DNA of 64,000 bases from Strigops habroptila (taxonomy: Eukaryota; Chordata; Aves; Psittaciformes; Psittacidae), in assembly GCF_004027225.2 (NCBI RefSeq), contig NC_046358.1:537979-601978 (forward strand), written 5' to 3'. Below, one piece after another: positions 31,901 to 43,200 of the stretch. Each line of letters opens with the position of its first letter. The stretch's first letter is position 1. Position numbers and translations under genes: made by a program. The notes under the pieces were generated by a model that saw only the letters and a list, made by a program, of their open reading frames with translations, was not told the DNA's origin and did no database searches.

Positions 31901-34900
31901 TCTCGGGGTGTCAGCAGCCACATTCCAGCCGTGTTGCTTTCTCCACCCCTCCATTGCTCAAGCACTAAAGGGAAGACGTGCCGTGGGGATGCTGCAGTTA
32001 CGCTGAACAACACAAGCTGTGCAAGAAGCCGGTGGGGTGAGAGGGAGCTCAGAATGCACCAGGCCACCAGGAGGGAGGGAAGGTGGAGAATGCACCAGGG
32101 AAAGCTCAGATCCCGTCTCCCAGACAAGCAGAATGCGGCATTCCAGTTCCCTGCCTGCTGGGGCAGATACCATGGAAGCGTTTCTTCTTTCTTGGCCTTT
32201 CTTTCCCACCCCAATCCCAGGGATCTGTGCCCTCTCTCAGGAGCCAGCACCACTTCTTCCCACTTACAGCCTCTTTTCCTCCCCCAGGTCTCCCTTCTCC
32301 CATTGGCAGCCTCCTGGCCCTGGGCAGGCAGCAGCATGAAGCTGCCGCCGCTCCCAATCTCTGGCCACACACAGGGTTGGGAATAGGAGCGTGGGGATGG
32401 CTCAGCCCAGGAACCCCATCCCAAGCCCTTCCATGGGGAGCAGACGAGCCCGGGGCTGCCTTTGGAAGGGTTCTCTCTAACAGCGGCCTCAGTGTGTTAT
32501 TTATTATCTCCTCTGTCCCTAAAACCCCCCACCCTGCTCAGGCTTTTAGTGCTGCAGGAGCTGAGGATCCCACCTCAATATTTCCGAGCCCAGTGCTGAT
32601 GGGGTGGGTTTTCCCAGCTCCAACAACATACTGGGAGCAAGAGACCCCTTCTGTCTAATGCCTGTTCTCCTCCTGCGTGCTATGGCAGGAATGGACAAGC
32701 TGGAGCAGAAACCTCTGCTCCTCTCAGCCGCTGTAATGTGCTTTTGGGGGTTATTTTAATTTGTGGTTTGGTTTGGGGATATTTCCTGGAGGAAAACAAG
32801 AAGTGAGATACCAAATGGGGAAAAAAGGAAAGAAAAAGTGGGCTGAGCTGTAAAGAACAGGCTGGTGACATAGAACCATAGAATCAACTGGGTTGGAAAA
32901 GAGGTTTAAGTTCATAGAGTCCAACCATTGCCCAGCACTGCCAAGGCCACCACTAACCCATGGCACTGAGGCCCCAGTTACACGGTGTGTGAGCACCCCC
33001 AGGGCCGGTGACTCCAGCCCTGCCCTGGGCAGCCTGTTCCAATGCCTGAGCACCCTCTGGGGAAGGAATTGTTCCTCATCTCCATCTAAACCTCCCCTGG
33101 GGCAGCTTGAGGCCGTTTCCTCTTGTCCCATCCCTTGTTCCTTGGGAGCAGAGACCAGCCCCCTCCTGGCTCCATCCTCCTGTCAGGCAGTTGCAGAGAG
33201 TGAGAAGGTCCCCCCTGAGCCTTCTCTTCTCCAGACTAACCCCCCCCAGGTCCCTCAGCCGTTCCTCATCACACTTGTGCTCCAGGCCCTGCACCAGCTC
33301 CGCTGGGACCATGCAGGCCAAAGGGTTGGTGCTGGGGGGACGTGATGGGCAGCAGCTCCAACCCTGGGGTTCTGCAGCCTGAGGAAGAGCTTCAGAAGCC
33401 ATCAGGAGGCTGGCTCAGGTGCTTCATAATGGTGGGAAACCTCAAACTGCACTGGAGAGCGGGATGCGATGGGATGGGATAGGATGCGGGTAAGTGTGTC
33501 TGGTGGCTGGCACCAAAAGGGCCACGGCCAGAGCAAGGCTGGGGTGGGCAGTGTTGGTTTCTGAGCATCTTGGGCTGGGAACGAGCCAGAGGAGGTTTGT
33601 GCTTCAGGGCATGTAAAGTGACACAGGAAGATTCAGATGCTCACTGGGGCTGTTTCATTGCAGCCAGGGCAGAAGCATCCCCAGCATGAGGGGGGTAAGG
33701 AGAGGGGAGAATCAAGTCAGGCCCTAAAATGGGGTCAGAGCAAGAGAAAGGAGAGAAGTAAATGAAATATCAGACAGTGTTTCCTTGGGTGGGCACTAAT
33801 GGGCAGGAGCAAGGACACATCTGCGCCCCTCCAGCACCAAACCACTGGGATTCAGTGTGCTGGGATTCAGTGTGCCATGGAGGTGCACGAGGAGCGAAAA
33901 CATGGATTTTCTCAGGGATAATAAGGAGCAGGGAGAGCGTGGAACGTGGCAGAGGAGAACTCACAAGTGATTCCCCAGCATGTTCCTCTTCATGGCCCCC
34001 AGGAAGCTCATCAGGTTGGGATCCGAATGCTCATCACCCACCATGGTGGGGCCAACCTCCTGCAGGGAAAGCAGCAGAGCTGGCGAGTGATGCGCAGGTG
34101 AGTGACACACGCACCCCCCCAGCTGCTCCCCAGCACGGCTCCTGTAAGGGTTTTACTGGGAAGGGGATTGCTGGGGCCACCTGACTCCCCCAGGAGAGGA
34201 CCTGTGTGGCTTTGATCCCAGAAGGACACCACTGGGAAAAGTCCATGGGACAGCAACAAGGGCAAACCCAGCAAATCCAGTTAGGGACTGTCATGAGTCA
34301 CAGACTAGTTTGGGTTGGAAGGGACCGTAAAGCTCCTCCAGTTTCAACCTCTGCCATGGGCAGGGACACCTTCCACTAGAGCAGGTTGCTCCAAGCCCCT
34401 GTGTCCAACCTGGCCTTGAACACTGCCAGGGATGGGGCAGCCACAGCTTCTCTGGGCACCCTGTGCCAGCGCCTCAGCACCCTCACAGGGAAGAGCTTCT
34501 GCCTCAGAGCTCATCTCAGACTCCCCTCTGGCAGGTTAAAGCCATTCCCCTTGTCCTGTCCCTACAGGCCCTTGCCCAAAGCCCCTCTGCAGGTTTCCTG
34601 GAGCCCCTTTAGGCACTGGAGCTGCTCTAAGGTCTCCCCTTCAGGAGCCTTCTCTTCTCCAGGCTGCCCCAGCCCAGTTCTCTCAGCCTGGCTCCAGAGC
34701 AGAGCTGCTCCAGCCCTCACAGCATCCCTGCGGCTCTCTGGGGCTGTGCGAGCAGAGGCAACGTTCCTGTGCTGGGAGCGCTGGAAAAGGCACTGGAGCA
34801 GAGGAAGAGCCTGTGAACCCCTGGCAGACGTGCCGTGGGACACTGCCAGGACAAGGCAGCCCAGTCCATCCCCTGTCAGGCCCATTGTGCTTTTCGCAGC

Positions 34901-35939
34901 TGCGGCTCCAATCCAAGGCTCTGGTTGGGGATATTTGTTGTGCCTGGCCGAAAAGCAGCTTCCAAAGCCTCTGCTGGGAACCATGCTGAGCTCTGCTGAC
35001 CCAGCCACCCTCCTGTGCACCCTTCCCTAAGGTTCTACAGCCCCCAGCCATGTGGTGCTTCCTCTATCTCTGCCTGTAATCACTTAATCGGCTGGTATGA
35101 TGCCAACAGATGTTTCAGTGCTGCAGCATCCCCCTCGCACCCAAGTCTCTGCTCTTTGAAGTGTGTAACAGGGCATCTTCCCCCAGCACCACCATCCCTC
35201 ACCCAGCTCTCACCAGTCTGCCCATTTGCTTTTCCTACCATTACCCCCTTCTTCCCACAAAACCACATCACCCTCGTTCAGCTTTCAGCCACGGAGTTCC
35301 CCTTTGTGTTGGGGTAAAGGGAAAACCCCTGGACAAGGGATGGACAAGGGCTGGCTAATCAGCTCCTGCAGCCCTGCAGGACATCCTGGCTGCTCTGCTC
35401 TGCTGCAATCACCAGCCAGAAACGTTTCTTTTAGGTCTTTATATAGATCATAGAATAAACCAGGACCTTTATATGAGACTAACGGGCTGTACCCTCAGCC
35501 CAGGGCTCTGCCAGCCGCTGAGCTGCCTGGAATGCCCTTCCCTTCGGCTGCCTTTTCCACCCAAACCGGCTATTTGGGAAGAGGGAACCCCACAGCGAGG
35601 ACACGCGGCCGGAGGTTTCTCTGCCGTTCCTGGGACCCTACGCCAAGTTTCCGAGGTGCGTTGTGGCTGTGCAGGAGGGACGGGGCTTCCGAGGGGGCGG
35701 GCACCGGGCGCTCCCCATCGCCCCGACACCCTTCACCGGCGCGGGTTGGGGGGACGGCGGTTGGGGCTCCCTGGTCGTGCGGGAGTCCCCGATCTGCGGG
35801 ACATCACCTCCTGACACCCCTCCCGCACCCCGGGGCTGCGGTGCCCGCCGCTGTCGGGGGCTCAGCGCGGCCGCCCCGTCCCGTCCCGCTGCCCCGGACT
35901 CACCAAGCGGATCTGTGTGCTGATGAGGATGTACGGCAT
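28983..35939 (-). CDS. GCHFR: GTP cyclohydrolase I feedback regulatory protein (complete, 3 exons)
   Basis: Coding exons in transcript order: 35939-35904 (12 codons, '[12 protein letters not shown]'), 34059-33965, 29106-28983. All introns are GT-AG. The joined product is 84 aa, exactly the human length. Exon 2 encodes '[20 protein letters not shown]'; the exon 2/3 junction rebuilds '[17 protein letters not shown]', and the protein ends '[15 protein letters not shown]'. GFRP forms a pentamer that caps GTP cyclohydrolase I. It mediates tetrahydrobiopterin feedback inhibition and phenylalanine stimulation of BH4 synthesis. The gene is convergent with DNAJC17 and divergent from RMDN3, as in human. 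Introns are 4.86 and 1.84 kb and carry several CR1 copies. The promoter lies in a CpG-rich stretch. Confidence 0.96.
30651..30740 (-). repeat. Short CR1 LINE 3' tail (subfamily B)
   Basis: 'agaatcaaccaggttgggaa' then 'aagacctttaagaccatcaa', decaying near 'ccagctgccctccag'. Confidence 0.8.
30995..31378 (+). repeat. CR1 LINE 3' end (subfamily A)
   Basis: From 'gttcagcctggagaaggctc' to the terminal 'ggattctacagttctatga', with the full 'gaagctcttccctgtgaggg' block. Confidence 0.93.
32871..33300 (-). repeat. CR1 LINE 3' end (subfamily B)
   Basis: Begins 'tagaaccatagaatcaactg', continues through 'ggaaggaattgttcctcatc' and 'cttgtgctccaggccctgca'. One of the longer B copies. Confidence 0.93.
34060..35903. 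other. GCHFR intron 1 (1.8 kb)
   Basis: Holds one long CR1 copy (34291) and unique sequence becoming GC-rich towards exon 1. No other exon seen. Confidence 0.55.
34291..34735 (-). repeat. CR1 LINE 3' end (subfamily A)
   Basis: From 'tcatgagtcacagactagtt' through 'ctcatctcagactcccctct' to 'ccagccctcacagcatccct'. One of the longest A copies in the window. Confidence 0.93.
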
Positions 35940-36100
35940 CCTCCTGCTCTTCCCGCCGCTGCCGCCGCCGCCGCCCCGGGGGGGCCGTGCCCGGGGCCGC
36001 CCCCAGCGTCCCGCCCCCCAGAGCCACCGCCCCCGGGCATGGTTAACGTGGGGTCCGGGCTCGGCGGAGCCTCCCCGAGGGCTCAAGGGACTTGGGACCC
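35560..36100. promoter_or_regulatory. CpG-rich GCHFR promoter region
   Basis: GC- and CpG-dense stretch around GCHFR exon 1 (35904-35939), with runs such as 'ccgctgccgccgccgccgcc' upstream of the start codon on the minus strand. It extends into intron 1. The transcription start is not resolved. Confidence 0.55.
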
Positions 36101-36164
36101 CCTTATGGTATCGCCAAGTGTGGATCGCCCCAGAGTGTGGGCTCTGGGAGGGGTGAGCGGCGGG

Positions 36165-36720
36165 GAGGCGATGGGCAGGGGGTGAAGGACACAGAAGTGA
36201 TGGACAGGGGATGATGGGCAGGGGGTGATGGACACAGAAGTGATGGACAGGGGATGATGGGCAGGGGGTGATGGACACAGAAGTGATGGATGGGGAGGCG
36301 ATGGGCAGGAGGTGATGGACACAGAAGTGATGGACAGGAGATGATGGGCAGGGGGTGATGGACACAGAAGTGATGGACGGGGAGGTGATGGGCAGGGGGA
36401 CGGTGGACAGGGAGGCAGAGAATAGTGAGATGGAAGACAAGAGATGATGGGCAAGGAGATAAAGGACAGGGAGATGATGGATAAAAGGTGATGGGCAGGG
36501 AGACAGGACAGGAGATAATGGACAGGGAGGTGATGAACCACAAGGTAATGGACAGGGACATGATGGACAGGGAGTTGGAGGACAGGAGATGGTGGACAAG
36601 GAGACAGAGGACCAGGAGACAGTGACCAGGAAAACTATGGATATAGAGGACTGGAAAATGAATGACAGGGAGATAAAGGACCAAGAAATGATGGACAGGG
36701 ACACAAGGGCTGGGAGATAA
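36165..36720. repeat. 43-bp minisatellite grading into ~16-20-bp degenerate units
   Basis: 'acagaagtgatggac' recurs at 36191, 36234, 36277, 36321 and 36364 (period 43-44). After that, shorter 'tgatggacagggag'-type units run to about 36720. The array begins about 225 bases upstream of the GCHFR start codon, between the divergent GCHFR and RMDN3 genes. Confidence 0.9.
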
Positions 36721-38860
36721 TGGACCAAGGGCCAGGCAGGAGCCCTGGACCCTGCAGAGCATCCCAGGTCCCACCCCAGGGTCCTTTCCAAACACCTCCC
36801 TGACGCAGGAGTTTGGCAGAACCAGCATATAGGGGAGAAAGTCCCTTTTTCCAGGGGCTGTTGAGCTTTTATCTGGGAACAGGAGGGTTTAAATCCCTTC
36901 AAAATTGGAGGAGAAGCTCAACTGAGACCAGGTCAGGGAGAGGTGCTTCCTCTGTAGGTGCTGAGGGAGTAACTCCCCCCTCAACATCCACTTAAGCAGT
37001 TTGAACACTTTAAAGTGAATAATATTGCCATAAATAGTAAATAATAGTTCTGTAGCTTCCAAACCTGAGCAGGAACCTCTCCATGCAGCTCACCAGAAGC
37101 TATTTATAAGCCGGAATCAGTGGCTAATTTTGCTATTAATGGTCAGAAGTAAGTGACTGCAGGAGAAAGCAGGAAAAGAATGTTCCTGTGTGGAATAGGC
37201 TCTTCCCATGGGACCGGGGCTGGGTTCTCTGCGCTGTCCCAGTTACTGATTAACTCAACAGGGAGCAAATGGACATTTTGGCTCCTGGGCTAAAGGAGAC
37301 GCTCTGACAAAGCCAAAGCTTGCTCACCACTGCTACTAATGTTGTTATGAACATGTTTGTTGGGTTTAGCGTGATAAAAGAAAACAACCAACAGAGGTTG
37401 ATGGCATCATCTTCCTAAAACATGCCCCAAATATCCCACGTATTCATTCTGCGCTGAGTGGGATACCTTATGGCATGGGTTAAACATTGGCTCATTTGGA
37501 TCATTTCCATCCTAAGGAAGGTCTTCCCCAAATCCCTGCTGCCAGAACAGCCCAAATATTTACTCATAACTCTTGTTTTCCAGTGTAAACCCACGTTTGG
37601 CTTCTGGTGCAACCACTGAACACGATGTTGACTGATCAATGAAGAGGAAACACCGCCTGCTGTGCAGTTCGTCTGGGTTGTGTTCGATTTCAACATGATC
37701 CCGACATCCACAACCCCTTTGGACCCCCTGGTCAGTCTCTCTCTGAATCCTGGTGCTGCAGAAGAGGACACGGATACAGAATCCAGAGCCTTCGCTCTGT
37801 CCATAAATGACATTCACTAATGGGCAGGGCTGTTGCTGCGTGGCAGCGTGCCCAGCTCCTGCTGCCTCTCACCCTGCTCTTTCTTGGGAAGGGGGGAAAT
37901 GGGAGAGGAGATGGAAGCAGAACCTGTCCACAGTATTGAATTTCCTGGTGAGATTCTGGGATCTGGGAGGCAGCCGGAGCGCTGCAGTGGTGTGGGAATG
38001 AGCTGTAAAGCACAGAGCAGAGTATCCCAGTGGTACCATCCATCATCCCAAAGTGAGTTACTGCCCTTCAGCGCTGGCTCCAACCAGGCTACAGCCCGAA
38101 ACAGGGCCCAGGAGAGCTGCCGTTCGGGATCCCTGCCAGTAACTGGGACAGAAGCAAGCAAAAGGTTATTTGGCTCTGCAGAAATCATCACCTTGATACC
38201 AGCCTTGCGAGAGGCAAGTGGTGTTTGAAGAGCTTCATTTTTCCTCTGACAGGTTTTGGGGCAGAAGATCATCAAACATCATGGGAACATCAAACCCAAC
38301 AGGAGTTTCTGCTCCATCTACCCCCCAGCGTGCGGCTGTTTTCTGCTGGTATAAAGGGGTTAAAAGCGAAAAACTCCTGGTTTTCCCAGAAATTATTCCT
38401 CTCCAGAAGCTCATTTTTATGAGTTTCATTAGAGTGTGACAGGGAACAACAGCCCGGCTGCGGTGCCGGGTGTGAGATACCATCTATAATATCCGCAGAA
38501 GCAGGATGCTGCCAGGCTGTACGTCCCAACCACTTGCAGAAATACAGCCTGTGGCTCCTCCACACCCCATCATGGGTCTGTCACCGCTGCCGTGCCCCTG
38601 TGGCTGCCACTTGTCACTCAGAAGGGATGAGGACAGGTCATAAAGTGACAGTGGGTGAGGAGCCAGCAGCAGTTGGGGTGTTTCTCCCGGTACTACCAGA
38701 ACCAAAGCCCAAGACTCCATGGTTTCAGCACCGGGCACAACCTTGGTGCAGCGACAGCCATGGTGCTGGTGTGGTGGGGCTGTAGCTGCTCTATGGGGCC
38801 ACGGTGCTGGTGCAGTGGTTAGTGAGGCTGTGGTGCAGCACTGGGGGTTGTGTTGGCGTG
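36721..38860. other. Intergenic sequence between the two minisatellites
   Basis: Unique sequence, moderately AT-rich around 37000-37200. Open frames are short and lack support. No repeat family or gene recognised. Confidence 0.5.
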
Positions 38861-38884
38861 GTGGGTGTGGGGATGGGGGGGCAG

Positions 38885-39722
38885 ATGCAAGTGTAGGTGG
38901 AGGTGTAGGTGCAGGGGGAGGTATAAGTTCAGGTGCAGGTGTAGGTGCAGGTTTAAGTGCAGCTGTAGGCGCAGGTACAGGTGCAGGTATAGGTGCACAT
39001 GCAGCTGTAGGTACAGATGCATGTGTAGGTGCAGCTGTAGGTGCAGATGCAGGTACAGATTCAGCTGTAGGTGTAGGTGGAGCTGTACGTGCATGTACAG
39101 GTGCAGGTGGTGCTGTAGCTGTAAGTCCAGGTGTATGTGCAGGTTCAGGTACTGCTGTAGGTGTATGCACAGATACTGCTGCAATTGTAGCTACAGGTGC
39201 AGGTACCGCTGTTGCTGTAGGTGCAGGTTCAGGTACCACTGTAGGTGTACATACAGGTACCGCTGCAGTTGTAGCTGTAGATGCAGGTGTAGGTGCAGGT
39301 TCAGGTGCTGTTGTAGGTGCACATACAGGTACTGCTGAAGGTGCAGGTTCAGGTACTGCTGTAGATGTAGCTGTAGGTGCAGCTACCGCTGTTGCAAATG
39401 CAGGTTCGGGTACCGCAGTGGGTGTAGCTGTAGGTGCAGGTGTAGCTGCAGGTACTGCTGTTGTTGTAGGTGCAGGTTTGGGTACCGTTGTAGCTGTAGG
39501 TTCAGGTGTAGGTGCAGGTTCGGGTACTGCTGTAGGTGTACATACAGGTACCACTGTAGTTGTAGCTGTAGGTGCAGGTTCAGGTACCGCTGTAGGTGTA
39601 CGTACAGGTACTGTTGTGGCTGTAGGTGCAGGTTCAGGTACAGCTGTAGGTGTACATACAGGTACCGCTGCAGCTGTAGCTGTAGGTTCAGGTGTACCTG
39701 CAGGTACCGCCGCTGTTGTTGT
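38885..39722. repeat. Hexamer-based minisatellite (GGTGYA / GGTACY units)
   Basis: About 840 bases of variants of 'ggtgcaggtgtaggtgca', with interspersed 'ggtaccgctgtaggtgta' higher-order blocks and a final (gtt)n run at 39713-39730. It ends about 150 bases before the RMDN3 start codon. The hexamer period leaves several frames open on both strands. Confidence 0.93.
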
Positions 39723-39739
39723 TGTTGTTGCACGTTACC

Positions 39740-40200
39740 CGCAGGTACCGCCCTAGCGGCCACGTGACGTGGCACAAGCCCCGCCCCGGCGCTGGGCGAT
39801 GACGCAGCTGCACGGCATAGGGCAGCTCTGTGGTGACGCCGCGGCAGCGCGCCGGCAGAGGCAGGGCAGGGCGGCCATGGCGCAACCCGGTCCCGCTCCC
39901 GGTGCGGGCCGTGTGGCGCTGGCGCTGGCGCTGGGCGCGGCGGGCGCCGGGCTCGGGCTGCTCTACGTGCTGCGGCCCTGGCGGCGGCGCGCCGGGCGGG
40001 CCTTGCGCAGGGGCAGCGCCCGCGAGGAGCCGGCGGCGGCCGTGGCGGTGTCATCCGGGCGGCGGAGCCACGGTAGGAGAGCGCCGGGGGGGGGCCCGGC
40101 CGCCGGTCACCGCTGGGCCCGCGGGTGGGCTCCGTGCGGGGACCGCTGCAGTGAGCGCGGCTCCTGCTGCTGCTGCCCTGCGCCGGGCTGCGGCGGGAGA
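39740..40200 (+). promoter_or_regulatory. RMDN3 CpG-rich promoter and first exon
   Basis: CpG-dense region. At 39761-39772 'cacgtgacgtgg' joins an E-box (CACGTG) with an overlapping TGACGTGG, a core of the ATF6/UPR element. A CRE/ATF-like tgacgcag lies at 39800-39807, and 'ccccgcccc' at about 39780 resembles an Sp1 site. Motif matches only. Confidence 0.5.
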
Positions 40201-43200
40201 AGGCTCAGGGGGGACTTTCTCGCTCTCTGCAACTGCCTGACAGGAGGATGGAGCCAGGAGGGGGCTGGTCTCTGCTCCCAAGGAACAAGGGATGGGACAA
40301 GAGGAAACGGCCTCAAGCTGCACCAGGGCAGGTTTAGATGGAGCTGAGGAACAATTCCTTCCCCAGAGGGTGCTCAGGCATTGGAACAGGCTGCCCAGGG
40401 CAGGGCTGGAGTCACCGTCACTGCAAGTGTTCACACCCCGTGTAGCCAAGGCCTCAGTGCCGTGGGTTAGTGCTGGCCTTGGCAGTGCTGGGGAAGAGTT
40501 GGACTTGATGAGCTTAAAGGTCTTTTCCAACCTGGTTGATTCTAGGATTCGCAAGAGCTGCTCTAAGGCTTTAACTCCCCTCACCCACTGCCAAGCTCTG
40601 GTGGGGCTGCAGTTTGGAGCTGCAAAATACTGCCCCAGGAACCAGCACTGGGTTTATTTACCTGCAGGAGCAGGACTTGGGGCTGGCTCTGCCCGAGTGG
40701 CTGCTCAGGCTCTGAACTGAGGCTGGTGGCACCAGCACTGGGCAGGAACAGAGAAGCTGTGGCTGCCCCATCCCTGGCAGTGTTCAAGGCCAGGTTGGAC
40801 ACCGGGGCTTGGAGCAACCTGCTCTAGTGGAAGGTGTCCCTGCCCGTGGCAGGGGTTTGGAACTGGGTGAGCTTTAAGGTCCCTTCAACCCAAACCATTC
40901 TATGAAGCACAAGCATCAGGTGTTCCCCTTTAGCAGTATGTGTACTGCAGTGGGGTGGATTTAAAAATAACATTACTTTTAGGAAGAACTTCTACTTGAA
41001 AATCCTTACTAGTTGTCTGAAGGTTTATCTTTGCTACTGTGTTAGGGCAGGAGTCATTTGTGCAGTGTTTTAACCTGTGATCTTGCACAACCAGGCTTTA
41101 GATACTCCTAGCTTAATGTTTTCCCACTACAACACATGTAGGGTGTTCTGCACAGGAGGCCAAATTGACGTGTACAGCTTCCAGAGGCTGGTAACTATGA
41201 ATGGAATGAACATCTGGCCCTGGTTGCTGACCACACATCTTAGAAGGAATTGGTTTGTGCAGTTCCATAGGGCTTCACCTTGAAACAGCAGCTCCTGAGC
41301 AGGACCCAAAGGACAGGAGCATCGGTCAGGCTTCTGCTGATGGGAGAACAGGAGCAGAGACAACTCCTGCCCATGCAGGGTGGGTGGTGGAGAGAGCACC
41401 TTGTGTGCAGCCCCTTCTGGAGAGAACAGCAACAGCAGTGTCCTCCTGAGGTGGGAAAAAAGAGCAGGCGAAAGCTTAGAATCTCTTAAGTTTGACTTAA
41501 GAGGGTTTAGACTTTCTTAAGAGAGTTTGGGTTTTTATCTTTGAGGTTAGATGCATTAACACAGGGTATCCTGGAGGATAAACCCTTGATGTCTGCACAT
41601 CTGGCTGCTTTTTTGAGAGTAATTCTCTTTTTTCTTGTTGTTAATATAGAAAGAGTGTTCTTTCTTAAACAATTGGCTTACCTGGTAGTGTATTTACCTA
41701 TAATATTTATGAGCTTTCAAGAAAACTTCTTAAAATCCCCAGATGTGAATCCATTCTTACTTGCTTGTTAGTCACACTCCGCAGGAAGGTTTAAGGATCA
41801 GGCAGGCTGGTGAAGTTTTCAGGTACACAAAAGCAGTGAATGCCACGTTTTAATAACTAAGCTGCGCTTTAAAGTGTGATGTCTCCTCTTTGGGTTCCTG
41901 TAGGGTTTTTCCTTGAATAAGGATGGAGTTGTTTGTTTTAAGAGTAGGTCTTTTTTGGCCCAAGTTAGCTTCCATTTTCCTTGTCCATTGTCCCAGTTAC
42001 CTGGCAGGCTGGTTGCTTCTCTGACTTGTGGCCTCCTGAGTTGATTGTGGTTCAGGAGAAAAGCAGAGCGTGGTTTATCAGTGTGATGTTAGTCCAGCAG
42101 TGTGGAGAATAGGAATTAAGGAAGGAATTTGCAGTAAGGACTTGAAATAAAACAACCCAAAAGTAGTTTCTTCATCTACAGATTCTTTGTGATGGTCAAT
42201 TCTGTGGATTTTGGTCATCTGGAAGAAGTTTTACAAGGCGATTTTTGTGGAGGTGTAGTTACAAGAGCTTTGCTCACCCCTAGTTGCTGTTGTTCAGTGT
42301 GGATAGGTGCTAGCGTCAGGGAAGGGAGCTGCAAACCAGCTGAAGAGCCCAAAACCTCAGGCCAGGTCAGACAACGATGCTGGAGACCAAGCCTCATCCT
42401 CCACCTTCTGAGGACTAAACGTGCTACCATTTCCCATGTGAAATCCCTTCCCTTTCCCCTCTGCTGAGCTTCTCCTGTTTCCTTTCAGTCATGCCCAGAG
42501 TGCTGCCTCCTGTGGAGGCTGGTGATGGTGCTGTGTACACTCCTCTCCCACTCCACGACGAGCTGGTGGATGTGCTGGAGCAGCTTGACTTCGTGGTGAA
42601 GAACCTTTCAGAGCTGAGGAAAGAAGTGGAGGAGCTACGGAACAGCCTGCAGAACCTAGCTGCAGAAATTGTCTGTGAAGTCAGGTATGGACCCTGCCCC
42701 TTGCTGACTTTCTCTGCTCATGCACAGATTTACTCCACAGCACGGCAGAACAGCCATGAGTATGTTAACTTTAAAATCTAAAAGGGGAGAAGGTGTCTCT
42801 CCAGTTTCCACTGGGATTATGTCTTTACCTCCAGTGAGATTAATGGAAAAAAACTTGTGTGTTCAGCCAGGCTTGGCTTTTTTCTTATGGGGTATAACAT
42901 AGTGACACTTACTTCAGGTTTTGGACTGGGAAGGTTATTTGTAGTGTAAATGTTTGCCTCTTGCTACTGATGTTTTCTCTCTGCTGCTAACTGTAGTAAA
43001 AGTACAGTCAGTGGGGACAAAGAATAAAAGGTACTGCAAGGTATTTGGGGATTCCTTTGGCTGTTCACTTTGGAAATCAGAGGAGTGGGTGTGATATAGA
43101 ACCACGAAGTGGTTCCAACCCCCTGCCCCGGGCAGGGACACCTTCCTCTAGAGCAGGTTGCTCCAAGCCCCTGTGTCCAACCTGGCCTTGAACACTGCCA

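Larger units (their letters stand above)
29107..33964. other. GCHFR intron 2 (4.9 kb)
   Basis: Contains CR1 copies at 30651, 30995 and 32871 and otherwise unique sequence. I recognised no exon or RNA gene in it. Confidence 0.6.
40073..42488. other. RMDN3 intron 1
   Basis: Two CR1 copies (40195, 40750) and unique sequence that becomes AT-rich. No additional exon recognised. Confidence 0.6.

Noticed and set aside
35862-36902. 346-aa minus-strand Ser/Pro/His-rich frame
   Set aside because: Mostly translated 43-bp minisatellite. Only its '[12 protein letters not shown]' part is real, as GCHFR exon 1.
38484-39756. Long open frames (345 aa plus, 356 aa minus) with Gly/Ala/Val or Pro/Thr/Ala repeats
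   Set aside because: They coincide with the hexamer minisatellite; other frames are open too, so openness reflects the repeat period, not selection for protein.
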